Assembly: GCF_000276665.1 (NCBI RefSeq)
Contig: NW_004955438.1
Coordinates: 6,919,635-6,983,634 of the forward strand
DNA length: 64,000 nucleotides
Origin: Chinchilla lanigera
Taxonomy: Eukaryota; Chordata; Mammalia; Rodentia; Chinchillidae
Direction: 5' to 3'
The position numbers were made by a program, and so were the translations under genes. Of the stretch, positions 1 to 12,230 are shown piece after piece. The notes under the pieces are model-generated. The model saw nothing but the letters and a program-made list of their open reading frames with translations. It ran no database searches and was not told the DNA's origin. Position 1 is the stretch's first letter, and the number at the start of each line of letters is the position of its first letter.

Positions 1-535
1 CCATTTCACTGGACTCTACCCCCTAAATCCACCTTCTAAAATTTATACTGCAGTTTTAGATTACTAAAATGAAAACATATTGCTTCTAATATGAAAAACA
101 TCCATTTATTGGGTTGAGTCAACAAAAGTAAACCACAAGCTTAGATGTACCTCTCATTCTGTACCTTTCACTGTTGTTTCCTATGATAGAGTGAACTTGA
201 AATACTTTCAGCACTTTAGTTTCAACATTGATAGTATAAAGGAAGCAAAGTGAAAAATGTGAAGGACAAAATGAACTCTGAACTATTTCACCTTTTTAAA
301 CAAGCAATTTAGTAATTTCTTTGGCCTTAACCTACCAACTAACCCAGCAAGTGTGCTAATTAATTATAAATCAAGTGTTATGATTTAGTCATTTAATTTC
401 AGTGGAATCGTGTTATGGAATTATTCTTTCCAAGTATACTGTATTATTTATTGACTATGAAGAGATAACATAAATTTTCTAGTTCATTCCTTTTTCTCAT
501 AGATTAATAAGCTGAGGTCTAGGGATTAATTATCA

Positions 536-1110
536 TTCAAACTTCAGAAGGTATTTATGGAGGCCCTGCAATATAGCAGGCAGCTTACTGAGTGTAAAAG
601 CCAAACCAGACAAGAGAAGAAATACTATGGCTTGAACATACAGTCCAATGTTTTGAAAAGAGGCTAATAAAAGAGCATTCTAAAAATAAATCTCAAATAA
701 TAAAAGACAGAAATAGAATGAGAAATCTTAATATAATAGAATAAATCCAATTAAGATAAGGAATGCAGGCACAAGGATCTAGTTAGGTGGAAATTAGGGA
801 AAGTCTTTTTAAGATTCATAGAAGAAACAAGAAAATCTACCAATAAGCAGTGAAGAACCCATTCCAGAGAAGGAGGAGCCTGTCATATCAACAAATTAAA
901 CACTGAGCTATATGGGCAGTTGAATACCAAGGAGTTGTGTAAGATGACAGGGGCCAGGCCATACAAGATATTAGAGAGTATGGGGGAAGATTCCATTTAG
1001 ATTCTATTCTGACTGTGATGGGAAGTCATTTAAAATGCTGAAACATCAATGGGGGCAGGAAAATAACAATTTGGCCAAAAGGAAGTAACACTTTCTGGAA
1101 GATAGATACC
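536..1110 (-). repeat. L2 LINE relic
   Basis: The stretch follows the antisense order typical of L2 3' regions: a size-increase phrase near 548-600, a 'CCATTCCAGAGAAGGAGGA' segment near 860, 'GGCCAGGCCATACAAGATAT' near 953 and 'TTCTATTCTGACTGTGATGG' near 1002. This matches my knowledge of L2, not a database search. It is heavily diverged, with no usable coding frame. Confidence 0.55.
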
Positions 1111-1392
1111 TACCTGATTGCTGGGAACATAGGGGCAATGTTCAAGATCAGACATGAAGGCTATGTTGGGAAAGGCAAAATAAAAATAACTGCTGCAGCT
1201 ACTCAGATATACAGACATAAAATTTCAAATGACATTTTCATTCATTTGTAAAGAGACTAAATTTACTACACGTTTCAGTATGTTATTCTTTCTCAATGTG
1301 CCTTTTCAAATGAGACAGTTTTTCCTCATAATGTAAGATTTCCTTTTACTTATATTTACTGATGAAAGAAAGATTATAATTTATTTGCTTGT

Positions 1393-1410
1393 ACATATAT
1401 ATATATATAC
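1393..1410. repeat. short (TA)n tract
   Basis: An alternating AT run of about 16 bases sits inside AT-rich DNA. No other structure is seen around it. Confidence 0.6.
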
Positions 1411-1459
1411 TGTGTATATAATTTACTTCATTTTAAATTATATTTTCACTAGAATTTAA

Positions 1460-1910
1460 TTCTATACTTTCACATTTTTTCTTTCCACATTGTAAATATC
1501 CCTGTCCACTGGATTCCAGTTTCCTTATGCTTTAGAATTAGTTTAACGACATGCTACCGTGTTTAAAATATTTTTTCTTTGATTTTACAGTTTTGTATGC
1601 TTGCAGTTTGACTATGACCTAATACTCATTTTAACATTCTGATTATTTCCTGAATATGGGGATGGGTAAATTTCATGAGATTGAAAAATTCATCAGCTAA
1701 TTTTTATTGCTCCAGTTATAATTTTTTCCTCTTTCCTTCTTGGACTCCATGTATGTTTTAAATGTCTTTGACTAAGTCCATTATATCTCCTATGATTATA
1801 GACTTTCCAGTTCTTTCTTCATGTTTATGCTTAAATTAGAACATTTCTTTTGATATTTTCTAGGAGTTTATTAATTCTGTTACTTTTGTTACCCTGTCAA
1901 ATGATTCCTC
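1460..1910 (-). repeat. L1/HAL1-type LINE fragment, antisense
   Basis: Plus-strand text resembles antisense L1 ORF1 or half-LINE sequence: pyrimidine-rich phrases around 1570-1610, 'GGGGATGGGTAAATTTCATG' near 1659, 'TCTTTCCTTCTTGGACTCC' near 1731, then the region corresponding to the coiled-coil half. Assignment is from recognition of the family pattern. No open frame survives. Confidence 0.45.
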
Positions 1911-2500
1911 AAATTAAGATTATACAGAAAAATTATTTTTACAAATTATAAATCTCAATTGGGATGTTCCCTTTCATTTATACCTATTTTCTGAATACAT
2001 ATTTTTGTACCCATCCAAATTTCACAAAGACATTTATACAGTAAATATTACTTGGGGAAAGAGGCTAACTAAGGTACAAATGAACATCTCCCATACTGCA
2101 CTCACTTATGAATGTATGCTCTTTTCATTGGACACTATGAGAAAGGGTAGGAGGAAGCCAGTTCCCATCAGTGTTCCCAGGACAGACAGTCTTACCTAGG
2201 TTAGGTGAGGAGAATGTATGACAAATCACAGCATTTGGTTATCATGCCATGTTAACTCATCAGGTCTTTTAGATGAGGGAAACGTATTAGAATTTTAAGC
2301 ACTAATTTTAAGTCGAGCAGGTTAAAGACACTGACTTAATTACTCTTTCATTTTCTTTTTATCTCTCCTCCACAATTCACCTATAATGTTTGTACTGGGT
2401 TCTTGGGGCAGGCATAATAAAATCAAGCAGGTGAATGAAATGTAACCATTCAATCTCTAGAAAAAATTTCCATAAGCATGAGATATGTTTGACAAGAGTT

Positions 2501-2682
2501 TTTTTTTTTTGTTTTTTTTTTGTTTTTTTGTTTTTTTTGTTTTTTCTCCGGTACCGGGAACCAAACTCACGACCTTGCGCTTGCCAGGCAGGCGCTTTTG
2601 CGGCTGAGCTAAATCCCCAGCCCCCAACTAAATCCCCAGCCCCCAACTAAATCCCCAGCCCCCAGCTAAATCCCCAGCCCCC
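2501..2682 (-). mobile_element. ID-family tRNA-like SINE with a multiplied 5' end
   Basis: The reverse complement reads as a tRNA-Ala-like ID SINE with pol III A box (TAGCTCAGC) and B box (GAGTTTGGTTCCC), ending in an A-rich tail broken by C. A duplication of about 8 bp (CAAGAGTT near 2494 and 2681) marks the insertion. The 19-bp unit forming the SINE 5' end is present four times in tandem (2607-2682). Confidence 0.9.
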
Positions 2683-2834
2683 AAGAGTTATACCTACATT
2701 CATACAAGTAATAAAGGGATTACTATTAATATTCTTTACCATGAAAAGTCTTACCTTAAAAAATATTCTAGAGGATTTGGTAAAGGGATACACAAAAAAA
2801 AAACAGTAAAAACTGAAATAAGAAAAATTAAATC

Positions 2835-3215
2835 TAAATGTATGAATCTATTTTATACTGCTATAATGAAATACCCAAGTCAAGCTAACTTTATTTTTAA
2901 AAAGGTTTATTTAGCTCAGCTAATTAATTTGAAGGTTGAAAGTCAAAATAGCATAATTCTGGGCTTGGCAATGGACCATTGGCAGATAGATGGTAGGAGT
3001 GAAACAAGTATGCAATAGAGCAATCACATTAAACAGGAAGATAGGCTGGGATCACAATCCTACAGTGCCTTTCTAGGACAGGGTTGTAATTAACATACTC
3101 ACTGCTCAGTGGGCCCCGCCTCTAAAGGTTCAACACAGTCACTGAACCATTAAGGATCAATACTCCATTGCACGATTATTTAAAGGGACAGGTGTAACAA
3201 TATCCAAAACATAAC
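2835..3215 (-). repeat. MaLR/MST-like LTR relic
   Basis: It opens with 'ATACTGCTATAATGAAATAC' and closes with 'GGGCCCCGCCTCTAAAGG', a segment near 'AGGGACAGGTGTAACAATAT' and 'CCAAAACATAAC'. This order matches an antisense mammalian MaLR-type LTR as I know it. Classification is tentative, and no partner LTR or internal region is visible. Confidence 0.45.
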
Positions 3216-3219
3216 ACAT

Positions 3220-4770
3220 GATGTTAAAAGTCATACTAATCTATGTCAAACTACTTTGAAAGCAACACTTAATGAAACAAGAAGCACCATGACTTTTAAA
3301 GTTCCTGGAATATATTGAGAGAGCCTGCTTTTAAATCTGACCTCACTTTGATGAATTAAGGACCTCTGTGGAAAGCAATTAAGTTGATTTATAAAAGTTA
3401 TGAGCATCCTTCATCTTTCATTGGCATGCAAACCTATTTTCGAATAGTTAGTTGAAGTATTCTTTAACTATTACTCTGCAATACCATGTTTTCTATATTT
3501 TTTGTGGTATTTTTTCTAACTATTCTGTTGAAAATACACTTCTCATTTCACTTCAAAATTAGGTTTTGAATTATTTGATTTTAAAGATACAGCTGTCTTC
3601 TTACTCTATGTCTTTGTGGTGCAATCTCATGGCCTCATGTATATTCTCTAGCTTGTAATTTAAAAATTTATCCCCTCCCTGCACTTTCTCTGAGTTTTCA
3701 ACTTATGTTTACAGCTGCATTTTTCACTACCACTCCAAAATGTTTCAAATGCAAGTCAAATTAATATATCAAAAGTCGGAGTGAGTTACTGATCTTCATT
3801 CCAAACCTGTGAATAACACTCCAAAAGCTGTGCAAAGTAAACATATTTTTTGATCCCTTAATCTCAGAAGCTGCCATCTATACATGCAGCAAAATCCAAA
3901 GTTTAATCATTGGTCTTTTCAGCAGAGTAAATCAGTCATTGATTTCTAAGCCTTGTCAATTATTTTCAGAGCTTTCTATACCTACATTACACATAACTTA
4001 ATCGTTTACAACTAGTAATCATATACTCCCATGCTAACCTAATCAATACTGAACTTTCTTACTAGTCTAAATTTTCCACAAAATCATAGACTGTATGTAT
4101 CTTTGCTAAATATTGTACTCCCAACACATAGCACAGTTTTGGAACTTAACAAATGTTTCATACATAATCATACAATGAATTTTTTGTTGAAGCAAATACA
4201 AAATTTAAGCATTTTATAAGAAAAAAATCTCAAATCTTTTTAAGATGATGTGAATTTTTAAAAATCCACTTTTAGTCCCAGCTCTTTCTAAGTCAATTAC
4301 TTTTAAACTATAGCTACATTTACTTGGTGTAAGCATTACAAATATTTTTCCGATTAATTAAGGTCAGATGTACTGCATTAATGTGGGCAAATAGACTAAT
4401 TTGACAAATTATCCTCCCTACTTATTTAAGTATTTTGATATAGCAACAGATGCTGTGTGGATGGATTTAGAAACAGTATATATTGTCCTGAAAGTTAAAG
4501 AAATTTTAGTAAATTCTTGTTAAAAGTATACAAAAATGAAAAAGTACGTGAATAATATGTTTAAGCAATGTAGGTGATAAAAGATATATCTAATTTTTGA
4601 TCTAGTTACTCTGCATTATAGATTATTATTGAATAGTTTTGATTAGTATTACCTCAGCCAGTAAAATTAGAGAGGCTGACACCTTTTGATCAAGATATTT
4701 CCTTGTCCATATCACAATGATTTTGCACCCTATATGTTTGTAAGTAAATATTACTTTACATATATGTGTT
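3220..4770. other. AT-rich intergenic DNA
   Basis: No gene, SINE or convincing repeat is seen. Composition is strongly AT-rich with stops in all frames. Confidence 0.7.
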
Positions 4771-4880
4771 AACTTCATAGGAAGTATAATGGTGATTACA
4801 AAGACTTGTGTAATAAGAGGGATGAGGAAACATCATCAAAATATATATAATTTTAGCCACATAGAAAAGGAGGGATGTGG

Positions 4881-4985
4881 GGGCTGGGGATTTAGCTCAG
4901 CGGCAAAGTGCCTGCCTGGCAAGCACAAGGTCATGAGTTCGGTTCCTGGTACCGGAGAAAAACCAAAAAAAAAAAAAAAAAGAAA
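4881..4985 (+). mobile_element. ID-family SINE with 17-bp target duplication
   Basis: It starts GGGGCTGGGGATTTAGCTCA, has the B box GAGTTCGGTTCC and ends in a pure A tail. A perfect 17-bp duplication flanks it at 4864-4880 and 4986-5002, showing a clean L1-type insertion and modest age. The open frames spanning it on both strands are SINE-derived. Confidence 0.96.
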
Positions 4986-5002
4986 GAAAAGGAGGGATGT
5001 GG

Positions 5003-7780
5003 AGAGGACAAGTGTGTGTAGGAAGAAAGCGGGAATGGCTTCTAATGCCAATGGAATTTTGTTATGTGGTGATCATGTTCTTAAGCTGATTATGGTAGTG
5101 GCTACACAGTGGCTGCATAGCTCTGTGATTATAGTAAGAACCACTGGATGGTACATTTTAAATGGAGAATTGTAAACTTTACATGGGTAATCTTGTAATC
5201 TGTTAGGTATACCTAATTATTTCTATAAAGGAGAAAATTGTGAAATTGAACCAGTTTAGCCATTTGATGGTGTAGTGGGCTGAATAAAGTGAAGTTTTAT
5301 ACTTGGAAATGTTTGTTTCTTGTGTTGATGTTCTCACAGAACCCTAGATGTGGACAGTAAAGTGGCAGAAGAAGATTTTAGTCAAGAACTGTTCCAATAT
5401 GGGGAAAGAGAACTCACTGTAGAACTGGGCTGAATTTGGATCAAAACAAGAAGACGCTGGTAGTCAAACAGCAACCTATGGTTAAATGGATGTAAAAGTA
5501 CTAGTGTTATGGTTTGTGTTTGATCGTTTCACATTATTTAGTTCATATAGAAAACTATCTGTGATAATATTTTGTGATATAATGACATTAATATTTAGTC
5601 TGTATACAATATTGATGACTTTAATCTGTCTAAGTTCTGTGCAAGTTATTTGTTTTAACTTTTGTTTTTAATCTTCCAAATAATTTTAGTTATACAGATA
5701 ATGCAATTTTACTCTTGGTTTTTTAATAATGATTGATCATTGAAATTCTGTTCTGTTTTGTTTGGAAACGTGTAACAATTTTGTATTTTACATAAATGTT
5801 TGAAGAAACAAATGCATTTCAGCATGCCTCTGTGTATGTCAAGTCATACAGCAACGATATCTCCTAAATGAGGTAAATAATGGCATTCTAGTGTAGGATA
5901 TGTTCTGCTATAGCAAGTATAGGACTCACCAAAGCTTTAAATCTGAACCTATTTAAGAAATATCCTCAAAAAAAAAGAAATATCCTCAATTCAAATATAT
6001 AATAACACATTTATTCTCAATTTGCCTTTTATTTCCATTCATCTTAGGGATCCACAAGTTGAGACAAGGTTTATATTATTATGTTTATTAATAAAGGTAT
6101 AGTCACACATCAAAGGCTATTTCTTAAAAGACAAATGCAATGTTTATTAAGATCTTTGTATGAGTATCAGAAGCTGTTTTCAACATCTTCAGCCCTCATT
6201 GACAGGGAACATGCTTGCATATAAATCCCTATTTAGGTCTAGATAAGTTTTGACTTGCAATATGAAAGGAAGCAGTGATGTATTGAAAAGAGACTTTATG
6301 GAAGCATTTACATCACAAATTTCCTGAAAGTGCTTGGCACACTGTAGGCATGATCTTTATCAGATAGCTCTCTATGCATATATGTATCGTTTATTGATGT
6401 CAGTCTGATGTTTATGGCCATGTCTATAAGAAATGAATATATGGTAACTCTAACTGATACAATATTTGCAATGCAGCTGTATCAGAAAATTAAAAAATAT
6501 TGTAATTTAATATTTTCTAACAGTATAACTGAATTTAAGGTATGTAAGCAACAGCAAAAATACCTGAAAAGAAATGTTGTACGGGTTTTATAATCATAGT
6601 TTAGGCAAAGTACATAATTATTCATGTGTAATAAACCACTCTGCATATAAGTATATATAATGTACTCCCAAATCAAATGGCTGGCTGAATAACAAATAAG
6701 AGCTGGTTTTCAGGTATCAATCATGTCTATTGGTACCCTCAGCAATTAACAGAAACATTCTTGAGCATGGAATTTAAGAACACTGCTCAGAATTGAGAAT
6801 GTAACTGTGACTATGAAGGCTATAAAACTTCCTATGTCTGTTGACAAGCAGCTATAGGCATCTGGACTCTGAGGTCTACTGTGATACGCTTAGCAACAGA
6901 GAACTAAGGACATTTTATCAATTTAAAAGGCATGGACAGGTCTATCTCTCTCTGTCTGTCAACCTCTATTTAAACAACTACTTCAAAATAGTTTTTTTCA
7001 ATATTAGAATAATAATATAGCAATGACATTTATCCTACAAGAAGCTTTCCCACAGGAAATAGACCCATGAAAGATATAAAGATTAAGCCCATTTTGTTTG
7101 TTGTGAGATTCGCACCTACAACGAGGCCAACAGAAATTAGTGAATCTGTGACATCAGATTCTGTCTTCATTGAGTTACTAACGTTTTGTGACTTTGGATA
7201 TATCATGAGACTTTGTAATTTTTGTTTGATCATCCATACATTGAAAGAGGATCCAATTTTTTTCTTGCTTGTAGGACATTTGAGAAGTCATATAATTTGA
7301 TGAAAGTCTTGCAGGTTAATATGGTTAGCTATTGCATCTGATTTATTATCTGATGCTTTACAAGTGAAATTTCTTTTTTCAATATTTACTCCTTTTTAAA
7401 ATGGGAACAAGTATTTAAAATCTGGGTCCACCTTACTTCTCCATGATGGATTTCTTATGCCAATGTTCATCAAAAGTGTACACACTGAATAATGCAGCAA
7501 ATTTGGGGGCAGAAGTAAGCCAGCTACAGTACATTGAAATGGAGATGTGAATTAGTAATTGGAACTGATGTGGACAGGAAGATATGTGAAATCTTGGGTT
7601 CTGTGCACAGTTGAGATAATTCTGGGGTAGTGGGAACTAACCAAATAGATTGCGTTAGGGAACGAAAACTGACAATTATAAGTGATTTGTATGTGTCTGC
7701 TTCTCTGTTAGAGAGAGGGAGGAAGAGTGAAAGAAAATATGATGTTTTGAAGATTAGAGAAAAAAGATGCTAAAATATGG
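5003..7780. other. Intergenic DNA, possible old L1 tail at its start
   Basis: The first 230 bases, including 'GGTACATTTTAAATGGAGAA' near 5150, recall an old L1 3' tail, at low certainty. The rest is AT-rich, with only short chance frames such as 5486-5671 and 7030-7300. Confidence 0.5.
5955..5989. repeat. 15-bp direct repeat around a short A run
   Basis: AAGAAATATCCTCAA occurs at 5955-5969 and again at 5975-5989, separated only by five As. It is either a 20-bp tandem duplication or a tail-only retrotransposition scar with a target-site duplication. Confidence 0.85.
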
Positions 7781-7786
7781 TATAAA

Positions 7787-7928
7787 ATGTACATGCCTTT
7801 AATCCCAGCAGTCAGGAGGCTGAGACAGGAGGATCATTGCAAGATCGAGACCAGCCTGGGCTACAAAGTAAACTCAAGTCCAGCCTGAATTGCACAATGA
7901 GACCTTGTCTCAAAAAGACAAAAAAACT
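7787..7928 (+). mobile_element. B1-type 7SL-derived SINE
   Basis: Recognisable B1 order: TTTAATCCCAGCAGTCAGGA, GGATCATTGCAAGATCGAGA, CCAGCCTGGGCTACAAAG, a second similar block, then GAGACCTTGTCTC and an A-rich tail. The first bases of the B1 consensus are missing or diverged. Confidence 0.9.
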
Positions 7929-7929
7929 G

Positions 7930-9800
7930 GAACAAAGTTATCTAGAATGTAAGATTTCTATCTGTGAATAAGTATATGCATCAGAGTCATTGCAATTTGA
8001 AGAGATAAACTCTTAGTATAAGCTCTATTAAGTATTTGAGTTTCCAGGGAAAGAAAAAAGGCTTTTTCTGAAATATTTTAGTTTCAAAATTAACCTAAGG
8101 AAATATCTAAATTACATATAAAATTCAGCTTATATGTATGTGCTTTACTTAAGCATTGCCGACTAATTAAAATATGGAGTAACTGAAAAGAGCACAACAG
8201 AAAAAATAAAATTATCGCTGTAATTACATCTGCAAAAATGTATACATCTAGGACACACATATACTTTTAACCATCTTCTACTGAGTATACCCAGAAAATG
8301 TCTGAAAATACTGCTAATACAGTGCTAGTGAGTGCTTATACCAATAAATGGAACTATCGTTACTCTTCCCTGTGTATCCATATTTTAAAATGGATATGCA
8401 ATGCTTTGATGATATCAAAACTTCAATTCCCTTTTGTTAGAGTATTTTATTAAGTATTTGGATTAAAATAAATTTAGACTTTTACATGAAATCAGATATA
8501 TTGTATTATATTAAAGTAGTAATAAAAATAAAACCAGGTAGTGAATTCAGATGGAAAAAAAATTGAAATAAAATAAATGTGTATAAATATACTGCAACAT
8601 CTGAAGAGGAAAATCATGGATAATGAACATCCAATATTAAAAAAATAAGTTACTACAGGATCATCTGTGCTAGACTGATGGGGAAACTGTATTATATCTA
8701 GAAAGAAGTTAATACATAAATCTAAAGTAGTGTTTATATTTGACAGTAATTCTACATCGAGAGATTTAATCTAAGGATATTAGAGATTTGCATATTCATA
8801 TATAAGAATGTTCATCATGAAAATGGTAGAGTATTTCAATATATAAAAATGGTTAAAGCAATTTCCACTTATTGAAGACAGAAATTTTGTAAAATTTAAA
8901 ATTATTAATTTTTCAAAGACTGACATATGAAATGCATGTTGTATAATTTTGAGGAAAGTATTAGGCAATTTCTCTAAACAATATATTCTTATTCCAAATA
9001 TTTGCTCTCCATATAATAGATGCTTTATCTTATCAAAAGTGATTGATGAGAAAATAGAATTATTCAGTATAATACAAATAAAGTATTTGTCATACAGCTC
9101 AATCCTTACACATGGAGACGTGGTAGCAAAGTGTAAAGGACAACACTGCCTGTGATTCTGGGGATGGCTCTGAAGATACTGCAGGTTAACAGCACTAAAA
9201 GGATAGAAAGCTGGATGTACATGGGAAGTCTGAGAGCTACGTAGAATGAGTGGACCAAAGAACTAAGCAGAGTTGACTGGAACCTATGTCCAACTTCCAG
9301 GCTCTCACTTCAGTGACAGAGATGACAGACAGCAAAAGCTGGCATCCTTTGCAGCAGGGCTGCACATTTTCCCAGCCCAAGACTTAATAGGCTGAAGGAC
9401 AGCTGAGGGGACCTGCTATTAGGAAATCATCACCAAAGAATATGCACTATCATTGTGCTGCAGGTCTTAGCCCATACTGGTGAGACTCTTTCAGTCAGCT
9501 CTGACTATTATGTACTACAGCTTCCCTCCTAGTTCTTTCTGGTCAAGTCTAATTTGGAATCACTCCAGCAAAGGAATTCTGGAAGGGTAGCTCCAGTTGA
9601 ACTAAGGTGACCAGCCATAAAGTCATGTAGGCATATTTGTAAATGTACTGTAAGTATGTGGTCATAAAATTAAACAACAGAAGGGAATTAACAATCTTTT
9701 CTGCTGATGGGATGATAGTTAATATTTTTTTTCATTATATTTTCCTGTCGTAGTTTTAGACTGTTCTTTTTTGAATGATAATGTAATTTTCTAAAGTTAA
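7930..9800. other. Intergenic DNA
   Basis: 8000-9100 is AT-rich with no assignable feature. 9100-9600 is less AT-rich and may be an unrecognised old LTR or unique DNA. No coding frame with gene-like character is seen. Confidence 0.6.
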
Positions 9801-9814
9801 ATATAAGAATTTAT

Positions 9815-10335
9815 AAAATAACTAAGGCAGCTAAGATAACTATACCTCTGATTTCTATTGCTTCATTGAAAGGAAAAGTTAATGCTTAATTTCTTTTATT
9901 TTGACCAATTTTACATGTTTATATCTAGTAATTGGAGCAACTACTTTGAAGACAACAATATGCAATATAACAACAATTGTTGAATTCTTATCATTTTGTT
10001 TTGTGAAATTCTAAATACAATGCACACTGGTGCATTCCTTTCATCTTTTCTAGTGAAACTCTGTAACATTTTTAATTTTTTTGTTTTTATTTTTTATTCT
10101 CTTTAATAGTTTGATCAATAATATAACAACCACTATTAATTCCTATCATTTTGTTCTGAAACTCTGTATCATTTTTATTGTTTTTGCTTTGTTTTGTTTT
10201 TGTCTATTTTATTGGTATTTTGCTATTTTTAAATTATTAATATTCTCTTCAAAATAAAAACTGAAATTCTGTATCATTTCTAATGTTTTTTCCTAAATTG
10301 TTGTAACTATATTTTATTCTCTCTAAAATAAAAAA
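9815..10335 (+). repeat. L1 3' UTR with internal duplication
   Basis: The sequence from 'AGCTAAGATAACTATACCTC' matches, with divergence, the 3' UTRs at about 18045-18260 and 32960-33185: the same 'TTTCTAT..CTTCATTGAAAGGA', 'GATCAATTTTACATG' and 'CTTTGAAGA..' phrases in the same order. It ends in an AAAATAAAAAAA tail. A module containing 'ATAACAACCACTATTAATTC' and 'GAAACTCTGTATCATTTTTA' is repeated two to three times between about 9965 and 10300. Confidence 0.7.
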
Positions 10336-10627
10336 ATCTAGATTATGGTAACTAATGAACACATGACAGTCATTATTTGAAGCAGATAAGCTCCATAAGG
10401 TGAAAATTTAAAAATAGGAAAAGGTGTAAAATCTTGATGAATATCAACAATTGTCACATGGAGCTCATATTCTAATAAATAAAACAAAAACAATATATGA
10501 ATAGCTCCATGATAAAGATATACTAGTAAAGAAATATAGAATACACTGAATACATAAGAATGTGCAGGTATTAAAACAGGATCAGGTTTAGTCAAAATAA
10601 CTGAAAGCAGATTTTATTTGGAATGGG

Positions 10628-10770
10628 ATCTTCTTTTATACTTCAGGCTGACTTTGAACTCACTTGGTAGCTCAGGTGCTAGTGCAAACTGAAGAAGATC
10701 CTCCTTCCTTAGCTTCCCAAGAACTGGGATTAAAGTACATGTACTCATGCCAGGCCTAAGCGAGATTTTT
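10628..10770 (-). mobile_element. Old B1-type SINE
   Basis: Plus strand shows CAGGCTGACTTTGAACTCAC, GATCCTCCTTCCTTAGCTTC and ACTGGGATTAAAGTACATG, the antisense B1 order with many substitutions. The minus-strand open frame at 10614-10856 runs through it and is not a gene. Confidence 0.75.
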
Positions 10771-10859
10771 TTTTTCAGTCCTGTTATAAATTTTGTGCAG
10801 GTTGATGAGGATTTGATTGAACTGAACATGTCCTGAATCAATGTTGGTAAAAGCAAATT

Positions 10860-11380
10860 TTCTAATTATTTAAAAATATGGGAAAGTACTTATGCCTAGT
10901 TTTAAGATAATTTTAAATTACTGATAAAATCCTGTCTAAGGATCTCTATCAGGGAAATTTTGAAAATTTCTGACATTTTTTAATCTGTCATGAAAAAGTA
11001 TTTTGCTTTTGGCTTTTACAAATATTACAGAGGAATGAAACCACTCAGCTTAGTTTAACCTAGATATATTTTAATTATGGTAGTAGAATTGATATAATAA
11101 ATGATGTGGGGATTACCTTACTCACTAATCTAATAAACTTATTTCACAGGTGATGAATCTACAAAGAATTCTACAAAAATCCTTTTGAGTATTTGCAAAA
11201 TGACAATTTCATGATCAGGCTCAGAGGAGTATAGCTGTGTTATCTGTTACATTTTGCAAACTAACTTTTTAAATAGAAATGGCAATAGTGTTTATTCTTC
11301 CAATTTCATAAAATTTATAAATTCAGACATGAAGTGTGAATATGGTAATAAGACGCAAGTTAAAACAATATGTTGATGCC
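10860..11380. other. AT-rich intergenic DNA
   Basis: Nothing assignable is seen. Confidence 0.6.
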
Positions 11381-11383
11381 ATA

Positions 11384-11386
<3 letters not shown>

Positions 11387-11421
<35 letters not shown>
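11387..11421. repeat. (CA)n microsatellite
   Basis: About 17 uninterrupted AC units. The overlapping frames rich in Thr-His are translations of this repeat. Confidence 0.97.
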
Positions 11422-11422
<1 letters not shown>

Positions 11423-11739
11423 CTTTTTTATTTTTTCAGAAGAAAATCTCAGATCAGTGAGAAAGGTATTTTTTTTAAAAGAGAGAATGAAATCCACATA
11501 TATTACTTTCAGATATTTATCACAGAAGATGGAATTATTATATGGAAATATTTTTGCTGTGTTTTTATTTGCACTGTTTGAAGGTAGAGTGACAGCACTT
11601 GTATTGGTAGAATAAATCGGGTGTTTTGATGAAAAAGCATAAGTTTACTTGCTAAAAATAAGACCAACTTTCAACACACAGTACTGACAACTGTTTAGTA
11701 GATGTTTCCATGACACAGCAATTCAATTTCATGCTTAAT

Positions 11740-12230
11740 TCCATCCCATTACCTGACTGCCAATCTTTTCTCAGCTCCTTACAAATAAGCGCTGGTTAGT
11801 TGTTATAAAGCCAGTTCGGGGCTGGCAATCAGATTCTCTTTCCATTAAGCTCCTCTTGAGCTCCTGCACTGACAAATGGCTTTACTCTCCCAAGCAGCCA
11901 CACTCCAGGAGGATGGATGCCAGGATTGGCTCCGGTTGGCATTAATGGGGAACACACAGACCTCAATAGACCATGCATCCTGGAAGCAGCAGTCACGGCA
12001 AGTATTTTATGAGCGGTATGAGGTAGATGATGAGTCACTGCATATTCCCCCTGGCTTCAACAAAATTGGAAGTAGCTGTTTCCCAGAGAGGGTGATCTTT
12101 TAATCCAGTTTCTTGGGACAAATATTTAATCTGTTCTGCTCACCATTGGTTAACACCTTAATCAACAAGCTCTGCAGGAAAATCAATGGCTAAGTACTTC
12201 TGATTAGTTGTGCACAAATCTCTTTTAAAA
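11740..12230. promoter_or_regulatory. Candidate conserved non-coding element
   Basis: A repeat-free block with more even composition than its surroundings. Visible sites include TGAGTCA (12031-12037), ATTAATGG near 11940, an inverted CCAAT box ATTGG near 12145 and AACACCTTAATC just after it. The block is suggestive only, because conservation cannot be seen from one sequence. Confidence 0.25.

Noticed and set aside
2607..2682. CRISPR-like regular repeat
   Set aside because: The units are directly contiguous with no spacers, belong to a SINE, and the DNA is mammalian.
4881..4985. tRNA-Ala-like gene
   Set aside because: It has pol III boxes, but the A tail, flanking duplication and many near-identical copies in the window show an ID SINE, not a tRNA gene.
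11336..11615. Two frames with a Thr-His repeat
   Set aside because: They are translations of the (CA)n microsatellite.
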